This document shows, piece by piece, positions 17,017 through 25,176 of a stretch of DNA of 62,345 nucleotides. This stretch comes from Spirochaetota bacterium. GTDB lineage: Bacteria > Spirochaetota > UBA4802 > UBA5368. The stretch is from contig SCSX01000062.1 of the NCBI GenBank assembly GCA_004297825.1, positions 1 through 62,345 on the forward strand, read 5' to 3'. Positions within the stretch are counted from its first letter, which is position 1. Each line of letters opens with the position of its first letter. Made by a program: the position numbers and the translations under genes. The notes below the pieces were generated by a model. It was not told where the DNA came from. It was given only the letters and a program-made list of their open reading frames with translations, and did not search any database.

Positions 17017-17799
17017 ATGAAGGGGGATCTTTTCAAGGGCATCATGCAGTGGGAATTCGGCATGCCGAAGTCGAAGCTGAAAAAAAAGGAGTTCAGGCTC
17101 CCCGTATTCTACTACGACAACAGCTCGCTCACCGCGATCTTCACGGCGTCCACGAAGAAGGTACTGCCCTTCCTTCCCGACCCGCGTATGCACCCGGCGG
17201 AGGTAATGCCCGGCCGCTGCCTGGTCGCATTCACCGCCTTTGAATACCGCAAAACCGACATCGATCCCTACAACGAGTTCAGCATCGCGGTCATCGTGTC
17301 CTATGGAAAGAGACCCATTCCGGGCCTCACGGTTCTCTCGCAGATGCGGCGCAAATGCTATGACGCGTACGTATGGCACCTGCCGGTCACCACGGAGATC
17401 GCGCGTTACGGCGGGGTGGAGCTCTACGGCTACCCGAAGATACTCGCGAAGATCGACATTACCCGCGGCCGCGACGCCGCCGAGTGCGTCCTGTCCGAGA
17501 AAAAGACGCACATCCTCACCCTGCGCGGACCCGTCCTCCACACAAAGCCGGGCGGCATCATTCGCTACCGGACCTACCCGGTGCGCGAGGGGGTCACCCT
17601 CTGCGGGAACGTTTACTCCCTTCACCACCAGTTCGCAGAAACCCGAAGCACAAAGGGCGTGAGCCTTACCCTGGGAACCGACCACGAGATATGCCGCCAG
17701 CTCCGGTCGGTCGGCCTTTCGGAGAAGGCGCTCATGTACCAGTACAGCCCGCTGAACGAGAGCATCCTCTTCGGCCCGCACAACCTGATCGACGACTGA
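17017..17799 (+). CDS. Acetoacetate decarboxylase family protein
   Basis: A 260-aa protein with the acetoacetate decarboxylase fold. The active-site segment ELYGYPKILAKID holds the Schiff-base lysine at about residue 141, within the family motif GYPK. Canonical members decarboxylate acetoacetate to acetone; many relatives instead act on other keto acids. It is the first gene of a rightward operon with two acyl-CoA dehydrogenases and an SDR, so a role in handling a beta-keto acid released from acyl-CoA breakdown is plausible. An in-frame ATG at 16987 sits at the predicted transcription start; ATG 17017 with GGGAG 6 bp upstream was preferred. Confidence 0.85.
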   Translation: MKGDLFKGIMQWEFGMPKSKLKKKEFRLPVFYYDNSSLTAIFTASTKKVLPFLPDPRMHPAEVMPGRCLVAFTAFEYRKTDIDPYNEFSIAVIVSYGKRPIPGLTVLSQMRRKCYDAYVWHLPVTTEIARYGGVELYGYPKILAKIDITRGRDAAECVLSEKKTHILTLRGPVLHTKPGGIIRYRTYPVREGVTLCGNVYSLHHQFAETRSTKGVSLTLGTDHEICRQLRSVGLSEKALMYQYSPLNESILFGPHNLIDD

Positions 17800-17807
17800 G
17801 CGTGTCC

Positions 17808-19322
17808 ATGAAAATTTCCCGCACGCATATGGACGTCCTCCTCGCGCGCGACCCCCGGGTGGAGGACGTGATGAACGGCATACAGGCGCTGTCGCGCCTG
17901 CCGCGCCGCGCGTACCGCGACATGCGCCGCACGGTCGCCCTCGCGCGCCGGTTCGTCGACGAGGCCGTGCGTCCCGTGTATAATGAAATCGACCTCGCGG
18001 GGTTTCGCGACCCCGATTATATTCCGGAAAATTTCATCCGCGAGGCCGGCCGGCGTGGGATCTTCTCCCGGTGGATCCCCAAAATGTTCGGCGGGGGCGG
18101 GATGGATTTCATAAGCCTGTATCCCTTCCTCGAGGAGATCGCGGCGACCTGCACGGGGCTCGCCAATGTGATAGGGGTGCACTACCTTGGGGTGGGAACG
18201 CTCTGCGCGAGCTGGAACATTCCCGTCATCAACCGCGTACTCCGCGAATCGTGCCGCGGCGACCGGATGGGAACGCCCTGCCTCATCTCCCTCGCGATCA
18301 CCGAACCGGAGGCGGGCACCGACGTCGAAGAGCCCATCCTCCTCGCGCGCGCGCGTATCGGCACCACGGCGACGCGCGCGGACGGCGGCTACATCCTGAA
18401 CGGGCGCAAGGTATTCATCTCCAACGGCCACGTCTCGACCTGGCACATGGTGATCGCCTACGCCGACCGGAAGCACCCGGCCGACACGACCGTCATGGCC
18501 GCGGTGAAAACGGGAACGAGCGGATTCAGCTTCGGGCGGAAGGAAAAGAAGATGGGCCAGAAGGCGTGCGTCGCAAGCGAGCTCGTCTTCGAGGACTGCT
18601 TCGTGCCGGACGCGCTCATCTGCTCCGCGCCGGAACAGCACAGGAAATCCGGGAAGCCGCAGGGCGTCATCGCGCAGTACCTCATCGACTTCGTCGTGTC
18701 CTCGTCGCGCGCGGGCGTGGGCGCCTTCGCCGCGGGAGCGGCGCGCGGGGCGTACGAAACGGCGCTCGCGCACTGCCGGCGCACGCGCATCGGCGGGGAG
18801 CTCCTGATCAACCGCCAATGGGCGCAGGTCACGCTCGCCGAGATGTACCGGAACGTGAACACCGCGCGCGCACTCTACCTCGAATCCGCCCTCGCAAACG
18901 CGATGAAGGGAATGTACAAGCTCATGTACAACCGGTTCATCTTCACCCTGCTCGCGCTCCTGCCGCGCTGGTACTTCACGGCGTTCGTCGCGCCCTTCCT
19001 GAACATGCGCGCCGCGACCAGGCTCTTTCGAAACATCTACTTCGAAAAATACACCGCCGAGGAGGCGCAGGTGACCTCGGGCTGGGCGTCGCTTTCCAAG
19101 TTCGCGTGCAGCGACATCGCCGTGCAGACGGCGTCCATGGCCGTCGACCTCATGGGCGCGGACGGCACGCGGCATGACACGGGCGCGGAAAAGTTCTACC
19201 GCGACGCGAAGCTCCTCCAGATATACGAGGGAACGAACCAGTTGAACCGGCTGAATCTCTTCAAGAACCTGGTCGCGCGCGATATCCCGGAAGCGGAGCT
19301 TTTCAAACGGGAGGGGGCATGA
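17808..19322 (+). CDS. Acyl-CoA dehydrogenase with hydrophobic insertion
   Basis: A 504-aa FAD-dependent acyl-CoA dehydrogenase, longer than the usual 380-400. It has the flavin/substrate loop AITEPEAGTD (164-172), the middle beta-domain with NGRKVFISNGH, and the C-terminal helices ending in YRDAKLLQIYEGTNQLNRL, where Glu474 is the expected catalytic base. Unusually, between about residues 368 and 412 there is a hydrophobic stretch (RFIFTLLALLPRWYFTAFVA) inside the C-terminal helical domain, which suggests membrane association. It starts 8 bp after the decarboxylase gene and overlaps the next dehydrogenase by ATGA. It would oxidise an acyl-CoA at alpha-beta. Confidence 0.9.
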   Translation: MKISRTHMDVLLARDPRVEDVMNGIQALSRLPRRAYRDMRRTVALARRFVDEAVRPVYNEIDLAGFRDPDYIPENFIREAGRRGIFSRWIPKMFGGGGMDFISLYPFLEEIAATCTGLANVIGVHYLGVGTLCASWNIPVINRVLRESCRGDRMGTPCLISLAITEPEAGTDVEEPILLARARIGTTATRADGGYILNGRKVFISNGHVSTWHMVIAYADRKHPADTTVMAAVKTGTSGFSFGRKEKKMGQKACVASELVFEDCFVPDALICSAPEQHRKSGKPQGVIAQYLIDFVVSSSRAGVGAFAAGAARGAYETALAHCRRTRIGGELLINRQWAQVTLAEMYRNVNTARALYLESALANAMKGMYKLMYNRFIFTLLALLPRWYFTAFVAPFLNMRAATRLFRNIYFEKYTAEEAQVTSGWASLSKFACSDIAVQTASMAVDLMGADGTRHDTGAEKFYRDAKLLQIYEGTNQLNRLNLFKNLVARDIPEAELFKREGA

Positions 19323-20449
19323 GCACGACACGCGCCGGGGGCGCCGATATACTGGAGTCCTTCTCGGGGCTTGCGTCCGCCTTCGCCAAAAAGGAGCTTA
19401 CCGCGGCGCGCGAGGCCCACGACCGCTTCCCGTTCGCCCCCTTCTGGTCGGACGTACTGGAGAAAGCGATCGGGGTCGGGTTTTTCGGGATAACCCTCCC
19501 GGCCGGATACGGGGGCCTGGGCCTGGACGCCGATGCGCTCGTCCCCGTCGTGCGCATGCTCGCGCGCGCCGACGCATCGCTCTCCGCGCTCGTGTGCACC
19601 CACGCCGCCGCGCTCCAGGTCATCGCAGAGTCCGCGGGCGATACGGGCGCCGATCCCGCATACCGCATGATCGGCAAAAGCCCCGGGAAACCGCTCGCCT
19701 TCCAGTCCTTCACACACCCGGACGAGCTCGAGATGCCCGTTGCCGTTTCCGATGGAGACGCGTATCGGCTCACGGGAAGCGTGCGCTTCCTGGCCGCGGG
19801 CGCCGTCGCGGATTTCGCCGTGGTCGCGGGATCCGGTGGCAGGTCCGGTGAGTTCTCCTATTACCTTATCGCGCTCAACACGGGTGCCGTGAGCGTATCG
19901 GAACCCATATTCACCCTGGGACTTCACGCCTGTCCCGTAGTGGACGCGAGGCTTGACGACGCCCTGGGAATTCTCCTTGGCAAAAAAGGCGGGGGAATCG
20001 AATACTGCCGGCGCGCGTGGCCGCGCCTTTCCCTCGCCTCCGCGGCGATCCCGCTTGGAATCCTCGAGGGCTCGCTCGACGAGGCGAAGCGTTACGCGGA
20101 AGAGCGCGTCCAGGGCGGACGCGTCATCATCGAGTGGCCGGAGGTGCGCATGATCCTCGCGCGGATAGCCGGGGACGTTCACGTCGCGCACGGCGCGCTC
20201 GCGGAGGCATGCCGCATGTTCGCGGCGAACGAACCGGGATGGGAGGCTGCATCGGTCGCGGCGGCGCTTTCGGCCGGGGAGGCGGCGGCGCGCGGCACGG
20301 TGGACGGCGTGCAGGTCCTGGGCGGCAACGGCTACATGACCGATTACGGTCAGGAGAAGAGGATGCGCGACGCGAAGCAGGCGCAGTTTCTCCTGGGGAT
20401 GCCCGCGCTCAGGAGACTCGAGCTCATGGGTCTCCCCGCGCAACGGTGA
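19319..20449 (+). CDS. Acyl-CoA dehydrogenase-like subunit without the usual catalytic Glu
   Basis: A 376-aa protein with the acyl-CoA dehydrogenase layout: an N-terminal helical domain (GITLPAGYGGLGLD), a middle domain and a C-terminal bundle with LGGNGYMTDYGQEKRMRDAK. In ordinary members this is followed by QIYEGT with the catalytic Glu. Here it reads AQFLLGMPALRRLEL, so that Glu is missing, and the S/T-E-P-x-AGSD flavin loop is replaced by FQSFTHPDELEM. Its ATG overlaps the stop of the first dehydrogenase. Two-gene heteromeric dehydrogenases with one catalytically incomplete subunit are known from actinobacterial steroid catabolism, and this pair fits that plan. Confidence 0.85.
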   Translation: MSTTRAGGADILESFSGLASAFAKKELTAAREAHDRFPFAPFWSDVLEKAIGVGFFGITLPAGYGGLGLDADALVPVVRMLARADASLSALVCTHAAALQVIAESAGDTGADPAYRMIGKSPGKPLAFQSFTHPDELEMPVAVSDGDAYRLTGSVRFLAAGAVADFAVVAGSGGRSGEFSYYLIALNTGAVSVSEPIFTLGLHACPVVDARLDDALGILLGKKGGGIEYCRRAWPRLSLASAAIPLGILEGSLDEAKRYAEERVQGGRVIIEWPEVRMILARIAGDVHVAHGALAEACRMFAANEPGWEAASVAAALSAGEAAARGTVDGVQVLGGNGYMTDYGQEKRMRDAKQAQFLLGMPALRRLELMGLPAQR

Positions 20450-20469
20450 ACGACGGGACCCGTACGCGC

Positions 20470-20479
20470 ATCGGCCCCC
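20470..20479 (-). repeat. Dispersed motif GGGGGCCGAT, copy 3
   Basis: On the plus strand it reads ATCGGCCCCC, followed by TCCCCTTTTATTAATTAACG. The copy before dnaE (50069) continues with a very similar C-rich then TTATTAATT tail. Confidence 0.5.
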
Positions 20480-20514
20480 TCCCCTTTTATTAATTAACGC
20501 ATAGAGGACGACAC

Positions 20515-21324
20515 ATGAAACGATTTCCGGGAAAACGCATTTTCATCACCGGGAGCGGCAGCGGCCTGGGCAGGGCGCTTGCCCTGCGGTTCGCGCGCGA
20601 GGGATGGCGCGTGGGCGTCTCCGATATCGACGCCGCGCGCATGGAGGAGAGCGCTCGGCTCGTGCGCGAAGCGGGGGGATCGGCGCTTTCTATTGCGTGC
20701 AACGTCACGGACGCGGGAGACCTCGACCGAGCGGCGCGGGCCGTCGCGCGCGAATGGGGCGGGCTCGACATCCTGGTGAACAACGCGGGCGTCGCCGCCG
20801 GGGGGCTCTTCGAGCGCGTGCCCCCGGACCGGTGGGATTGGATTTTCGCCGTGAACTTCCGCGGCGTCGTCCATGGCTGCCAGTCGTTTATCCCCATGTT
20901 CAAGGCGCAACGCAACGGTCATATCGTAAACGTCGCCTCCTGCGCCGGGATCGTGTCGCTCCCCGAGATGGCGAGCTACAACGCGACGAAGGCCGCCGTG
21001 ATCTCCGTATCCGAAACGCTCCGCACGGAGCTCGCGGCGTACCGTGTGGGGGTCACGGTCGTGTGTCCCACGTTCATTAAAACCGGCCTCATGGAAAGCT
21101 TCCACTCTCCCGACGAGCTGCAGCGTGCGCGCGCGGAGCGATTCTTCGATGCCTCGCGCTATTCGCCCGAGCGCTTTGCGGACTTCACCTTTCGCGCAAT
21201 TCGAAAGAACCGGCTCTATGCGTTTCCGCAGTTCGACGGGCGCATGGCGTGGAGGATGAAGCGGCTGTTCCCGGAACTCTTCTATCGCTATATCGCGCGG
21301 CGTTATGCGAAAGAGGGAAGGTGA
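20515..21324 (+). CDS. Short-chain dehydrogenase/reductase
   Basis: A 269-aa classical SDR. The nucleotide-binding motif TGSGSGLG (12-19), NNAG (89-92), the catalytic Ser near 142, and Tyr155/Lys159 in YNATK are all present. The acidic residue after the second strand (SDID) suggests NAD rather than NADP. The C-terminal 50 residues are basic and aromatic (RMAWRMKRLFPELFYRYIARRY), possibly a membrane-contacting tail as in relatives acting on lipids. It lies 65 bp after the second dehydrogenase on the same strand and probably oxidises or reduces the hydroxy/keto intermediate of that pathway. Confidence 0.9.
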   Translation: MKRFPGKRIFITGSGSGLGRALALRFAREGWRVGVSDIDAARMEESARLVREAGGSALSIACNVTDAGDLDRAARAVAREWGGLDILVNNAGVAAGGLFERVPPDRWDWIFAVNFRGVVHGCQSFIPMFKAQRNGHIVNVASCAGIVSLPEMASYNATKAAVISVSETLRTELAAYRVGVTVVCPTFIKTGLMESFHSPDELQRARAERFFDASRYSPERFADFTFRAIRKNRLYAFPQFDGRMAWRMKRLFPELFYRYIARRYAKEGR

Positions 21325-21397
21325 GGGAGTCCTTCCCGGGGGCGGGGGCCATCGGTGCAGGGAATGAAAAAATATTTTCAGCCGGGTAATTTCGGTT

Positions 21398-21426
21398 TTG
21401 CATCGGCAGGGGATGTGCTTTATAAT
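21398..21426 (+). promoter_or_regulatory. Promoter of the second SDR gene
   Basis: TTGCAT (21398-21403), 17 bp, and a perfect TATAAT (21421-21426). The start codon follows about 90 bp later. Confidence 0.55.
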
Positions 21427-21515
21427 TGAAGTAATATCGGCGCAGCCATAATGGAATCGACCGACCGGGACGGGCGTAATCGGCATGATCGGAAATCGCT
21501 GCTCAAGGAGGCCGT

Positions 21516-22301
21516 ATGCTTAAAGGAAAGACAATTCTTATCACCGGCGCGTCAAGCGGCATCGGGAGGGCGTTCGCCCTGCGCTTCGCGCGGGAAGGGT
21601 GCGATCTCATCGTCGTCGCCAGGAGGGAAGACCGGCTCAAATCCCTGAAAGGGGAGGCGGAGGCTGCATACGGGGTCAAGGTGGAGGTAATCGCTATGGA
21701 CCTGGGAAATGAGGATTCCGCGGAAAAGCTGTTCGGCAAGGTCGAAAAGAAACGCATCCCGGTGTTCGGCCTTGTCAACAACGCCGGCTTCGGCTGGAAC
21801 GGGGTTTTCGATACGCAGCCGGCGGATAATATCGACACGATGATCGCCGTGAACGTGCTCACGCTCACGAAATTATGCCGCCTGTTCCTGCCCGCGATGC
21901 TGAAACAAAACGGGGGGCTGATACTCAATGTCTCCTCGATGGGAGGCTTCCAGCCCGTTCCGTACTTCGCCGTCTACGCCGCCGCCAAATCGTACGTGCT
22001 GAATCTCTCGGCCGCGCTGAGCGCGGAATTCCGGAAGACGAAGGTGCGGATATTCGCCCTGTGCCCGGGCGTGACCGACACGGAGTTCCAGGCGGTCGCC
22101 GGCATGCCTTCCCAGGGTTCGCAGCCGGTCGGCGCACAGACCGCCGAACAGGTGGTAGACTTCGCGTTCAGGAAGATCAAGGGGAGCGCTTACCTGGGTG
22201 TCCCGGGACTCATGAACAAGATTATGATCGGTTTCAGCCGGATTACGCCCATGAAGTGGTCTGCCATTATCAGCAGTACCATGTTTAAGCCGGGGAAGTG
22301 A
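21516..22301 (+). CDS. Short-chain dehydrogenase/reductase (DltE-like)
   Basis: A 261-aa SDR with TGASSGIG (10-17), an ARRE segment after the second strand (Arg suggests NADPH), NNAG (88-91), the catalytic Ser near 140, and Tyr154/Lys158 in YAAAK. AAG-G-GG ribosome-binding sequence AAGGAGG lies just before the ATG. It resembles the DltE/YqjQ type of broad ketoacyl reductases. It has its own promoter and need not be part of the upstream operon, though function in the same lipid-related pathway is possible. The backbone GC content drops sharply after its stop. Confidence 0.88.
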   Translation: MLKGKTILITGASSGIGRAFALRFAREGCDLIVVARREDRLKSLKGEAEAAYGVKVEVIAMDLGNEDSAEKLFGKVEKKRIPVFGLVNNAGFGWNGVFDTQPADNIDTMIAVNVLTLTKLCRLFLPAMLKQNGGLILNVSSMGGFQPVPYFAVYAAAKSYVLNLSAALSAEFRKTKVRIFALCPGVTDTEFQAVAGMPSQGSQPVGAQTAEQVVDFAFRKIKGSAYLGVPGLMNKIMIGFSRITPMKWSAIISSTMFKPGK

Positions 22302-22429
22302 GGACAGGCACGCAAGGAGCGACGACCATTAAGCGACCAAGTTTATATAGCATTGTACATGCCGGCGAAATTACCGGAGGATGCAACCGGCATTTTACTG
22401 ACTATTGGCAACAGGAAGCTTGCCGGGAG

Positions 22430-22864
22430 CTAGATGGTAATACCCATCATTTCTTTGAAATCATCGCTAATGGTCAAATCTTCTGCAATTTCTTCAATAA
22501 CTTTCGTCAATTCCTCGGGGTGTAGAGTGCGAATTATCTGCAAATCATCCCTATCATATTTTTCCTCTAAGTCCTGAACACTACACAGGCCAATTTTTCT
22601 AATCTCTATAACATCATAGTTCTCTGGTGCTTTTGGATTAGGAAGTTTTACAACAGGAATAAATGACCCCTTATATGTAGTGGCTTGACTTGTAGTTAGA
22701 CAAAATACAAAAGCGGTATTTTCCAGCACTGGCGATGATAAAATTAATAAATGTTTGGGGGTTGGTTCATTTGGGTCATCTGAAAATACAAAATTTCTAT
22801 CCCGAATAATAACACCCGCACGGAGGGTGGAAAGAAATACAGCCCATGGGATTTTTAATGGCAT
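22430..22864 (-). CDS. Unknown protein, probable toxin of a Panacea module
   Basis: About 144 aa. Its start (ATG 22864; TTG 22870 also in frame) overlaps the end of the Panacea-domain gene, so the two are translationally coupled. The sequence has alternating hydrophobic strands (KHLLILSSP, TAFVFCLTTSQ, GSFIPVVKLP) and a helical C-terminus (EELTKVIEEIAEDL). This outline is loosely like PemK/MazF-type SH3-barrel RNases, but no signature is convincing. Panacea antitoxins are known to pair with many unrelated toxins encoded next to them. The DNA is AT-rich, in line with recent acquisition. Confidence 0.65.
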   Translation of the reverse strand: MPLKIPWAVFLSTLRAGVIIRDRNFVFSDDPNEPTPKHLLILSSPVLENTAFVFCLTTSQATTYKGSFIPVVKLPNPKAPENYDVIEIRKIGLCSVQDLEEKYDRDDLQIIRTLHPEELTKVIEEIAEDLTISDDFKEMMGITI

Positions 22865-23469
22865 GTACAATTATTTTCAAGTGCCTGTAAATCTCTCTCC
22901 ATGCTTTCTATTTCTTTATATTGTTCAGGGGTAACTTTATCTATCGCGAATAGTTTAATATCAATTTCATCACCGTTATTTACTGCCGATTTCCATGGCG
23001 CTTCCAAATGTGTCTGTCTGCTAAGCTGAGTTGCGGTAGTACTAAAATACTTCTTTGCGACTTCATTCATTATTTCCCTTTCGGATTGTGAAAACCACTT
23101 TCCTTCAAACTCTTTTTTAGGAACCAGGCGGTGAAGTATATATTCTTTTTCATTTTCTTCATACTTTAATTTTTCTACCTTGATAGCGATGTACTCGCTC
23201 ATAAAGTTTTCTGAATTATCGTATTCCTGTGCATCTACTAATGCATGTACAGCGTGGTATGCTTTGTGCGGGACAGGCCCTTCAGCGTCTTTGTTATACG
23301 TGTCTTTTAATACTTTGCGGCCATATTTGATTAAATGATGACAATCTAAATAGTATAGTAATTTATTGGCTTTGACTGCGCCGCAGTTCTCAGTATTTTT
23401 TGCAAAAAATATCAGGGCATTCGCAAGCCTTTTGTTTTCTCTTTCATCTTTATAGGCTTTGATGTCCAT
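22855..23469 (-). CDS. Panacea (SocA-like, DUF4065) domain antitoxin
   Basis: About 204 aa. The N-terminal half has the Panacea signature: KANKLLYYLDCHHLIKYGRK, followed by a short GPVPHKAYHAV loop. These domains serve as neutralising modules of toxin-antitoxin pairs and resemble the SocA proteolytic-adaptor antitoxin. The C-terminal half is charged and helical and probably carries the toxin contact. GTG 23478 opens the frame, but ATG 23469 has GAGAGGG at proper distance. The promoter (TTGATT, 17 bp, TTATAT) overlaps an inverted repeat, which suggests autoregulation. It lies upstream of, and overlaps, its likely toxin. Confidence 0.8.
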   Translation of the reverse strand: MDIKAYKDERENKRLANALIFFAKNTENCGAVKANKLLYYLDCHHLIKYGRKVLKDTYNKDAEGPVPHKAYHAVHALVDAQEYDNSENFMSEYIAIKVEKLKYEENEKEYILHRLVPKKEFEGKWFSQSEREIMNEVAKKYFSTTATQLSRQTHLEAPWKSAVNNGDEIDIKLFAIDKVTPEQYKEIESMERDLQALENNCTCH

Positions 23470-23495
23470 ACTCGCCACCCTCTCTATCTATATAT

Positions 23496-23527
23496 ACTAT
23501 ATAACGGTATAGTACACGAAAAATCAA
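23496..23527 (-). promoter_or_regulatory. Promoter and inverted repeat of the Panacea module
   Basis: On the minus strand TTGATT (23527-23522), a 17-bp spacer and TTATAT (23504-23499). The inverted repeat ACTATA-N6-TATAGT (23496-23513) covers the -10 box and is a likely operator. Confidence 0.5.
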
Positions 23528-23646
23528 GAACAATTATCTTGTCAACCCTAAATAGTGATATTTAAATTGCGTTGAAAATTATTTCAGGTTAGTTGTGTAT
23601 TGTAGTTTATTCATTTTATCCTTCCGACTACGGAGGCCCATCTCTC

Positions 23647-24030
23647 ATGCACATCTTCAACAAAGCAAACTCCCGCGATACGGGCGACCTGGAAATTCTC
23701 ACCTCCCACATGCTTATTGGCAGCCGGAATGTCGGGAACGCCGGCATCTCGATCCAGGTTTCTTCCATCCCGGTCGGTTCCGAGCAGCCCCTTCACCGTC
23801 ACGCGCCCGAGCAGTGCTATTACATCATACGCGGGACGGGGCTCATGGTCATCGAGGAGGAGCGGGAGACCGTTAATACGGGGGACGCGATATATGTTCC
23901 CGGAGATACGATGCACGGGATTAAAAACACGGGGAGCGAAGTCCTGGAATACCTGACGGCGAATGCACCTGCTTTTGATGCGCAGTATGAGGACAGGCTA
24001 TGGCCGGGGCATCCGCACAAGCAAAAATAA
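23647..24030 (+). CDS. Cupin-domain protein
   Basis: A 127-aa single-domain cupin. Motif 1 reads G-x-EQPLHRHAPEQCYYIIRG, with metal ligands HxH, the glutamate replaced in context by E of PEQ, and motif 2 is GDAIYVPGDTMHGIKN with the last His ligand. Small cupins of this kind act as isomerases, dioxygenases or sensors of small molecules; nothing here fixes the substrate. The frame is open from 23593, but ATG 23647 with GGAGG 10 bp upstream fits the family's N-terminus. Confidence 0.85.
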   Translation: MHIFNKANSRDTGDLEILTSHMLIGSRNVGNAGISIQVSSIPVGSEQPLHRHAPEQCYYIIRGTGLMVIEEERETVNTGDAIYVPGDTMHGIKNTGSEVLEYLTANAPAFDAQYEDRLWPGHPHKQK

Positions 24031-24143
24031 AGTTTCAAATTTATTCCCGTCCCTCCTGAAAATCGATTGTTATTACAAGCTCGTTCTCTACCATTTTCGA
24101 ACCGGCTGAAATCACGATTCTTGAATAGGCGAAAGGATATCGC

Positions 24144-25160
24144 ATGAAAAAGCTCTTATTCACCCTGTTGACCTTGCTGTTCCTGTCCGCACCCCTTGCC
24201 GCCCAGGTCCCGGCCGGGGTGTATTTCCTGGAGAACCCGGACGAGCCCTTTATCTATTATTATCTCTCGATTCTGGAGCTTGGCTCCAGGCCGGATGCGA
24301 TACTCTGCGCGGAGGGAAGCGCCAACGCCCCCGGCTATTTCGGCTTCGAGTACGAGGCGAGCATTCAGGCTGCAAAAACCGGCGGCGACTTCACGCTTAC
24401 GCTCAGGCTCGTAAAAAACATAAAGACTCCCAAAAAGTTCCTCCCGCCGCCGCAGCTTACCCTGACGCTCAATGAAAAAGAGCGCGCCCTTACGATCAGG
24501 AACAAGAAGCACGCCCTGAAAACGCTCGCCCCGAGAAGCTTCGTGTATTTCGAGGCCATGCTGGACTGGATCAAGGACGACATCATCATGGTCAACGCCG
24601 ACAGGGATAAAAGAGAATATTACGATTTTCATCCCGTCGGCGACGACCTCCAGGTCTTTACATTCACAAAAGCAAAACAGGACAGGGTTGCGCTGGGCGC
24701 GCACAACCGGCGGGTGACGCTCAACGGCGATGTCGATTCGGCATACGCGAACGACCTGCTTTCGTTCCGGATGGACCTGGCCTTTCCCGATAAAACGTCC
24801 CGCCAGATCGAATTCGACATCGAGCGTCATCCCATGTCGTGGCTTGGGGCGCGCCTGCACGTCGCGGGGAAAAAACCCCTCCGGCTCTGGCACTTCGAGC
24901 CCATCCAGGAGTATTACCTGAACGGCAACAGGAACGCCGGCGAAAAAATGTTCGGTTACCGCATCGACACCACGGAGGAGATGCGCTACTGGTCCCCGGA
25001 ATATCCCGGGGGAATATTCCTGAACGTCGACTGGGAAAAGAACGAGATCTTTTCTGCGGACAGGAAATTCGTGATCAGGATGAAGGTCGAGAACGATTTC
25101 AACACGCTGATCCTTCGCTTCCCCGACGGGAAGGAGAAGGTGTTCATGAACGAGCAGTGA
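24144..25160 (+). CDS. Secreted protein of unknown function
   Basis: A 338-aa product with a strong Sec signal (KKLLFTLLTLLFLSAPLAA, cleavage near residue 20 before Q-V-P). The mature part is rich in beta-strand-like stretches and charged residues, with no recognised catalytic motif. GAAAGGATATCGC precedes the ATG. It is followed after 16 bp by a sodium:solute symporter gene, so the two could share a message, but a functional tie is not evident. Confidence 0.7.
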   Translation: MKKLLFTLLTLLFLSAPLAAQVPAGVYFLENPDEPFIYYYLSILELGSRPDAILCAEGSANAPGYFGFEYEASIQAAKTGGDFTLTLRLVKNIKTPKKFLPPPQLTLTLNEKERALTIRNKKHALKTLAPRSFVYFEAMLDWIKDDIIMVNADRDKREYYDFHPVGDDLQVFTFTKAKQDRVALGAHNRRVTLNGDVDSAYANDLLSFRMDLAFPDKTSRQIEFDIERHPMSWLGARLHVAGKKPLRLWHFEPIQEYYLNGNRNAGEKMFGYRIDTTEEMRYWSPEYPGGIFLNVDWEKNEIFSADRKFVIRMKVENDFNTLILRFPDGKEKVFMNEQ

Positions 25161-25176
25161 GGCTAGGACACGCGCC

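Noticed and set aside
17622-19331. 569-codon open frame on the minus strand opposite the first acyl-CoA dehydrogenase
   Set aside because: It is a shadow of a GC-rich gene: Arg/Glu/Gly/His-rich, without domain motifs, while the plus strand encodes a clear dehydrogenase.
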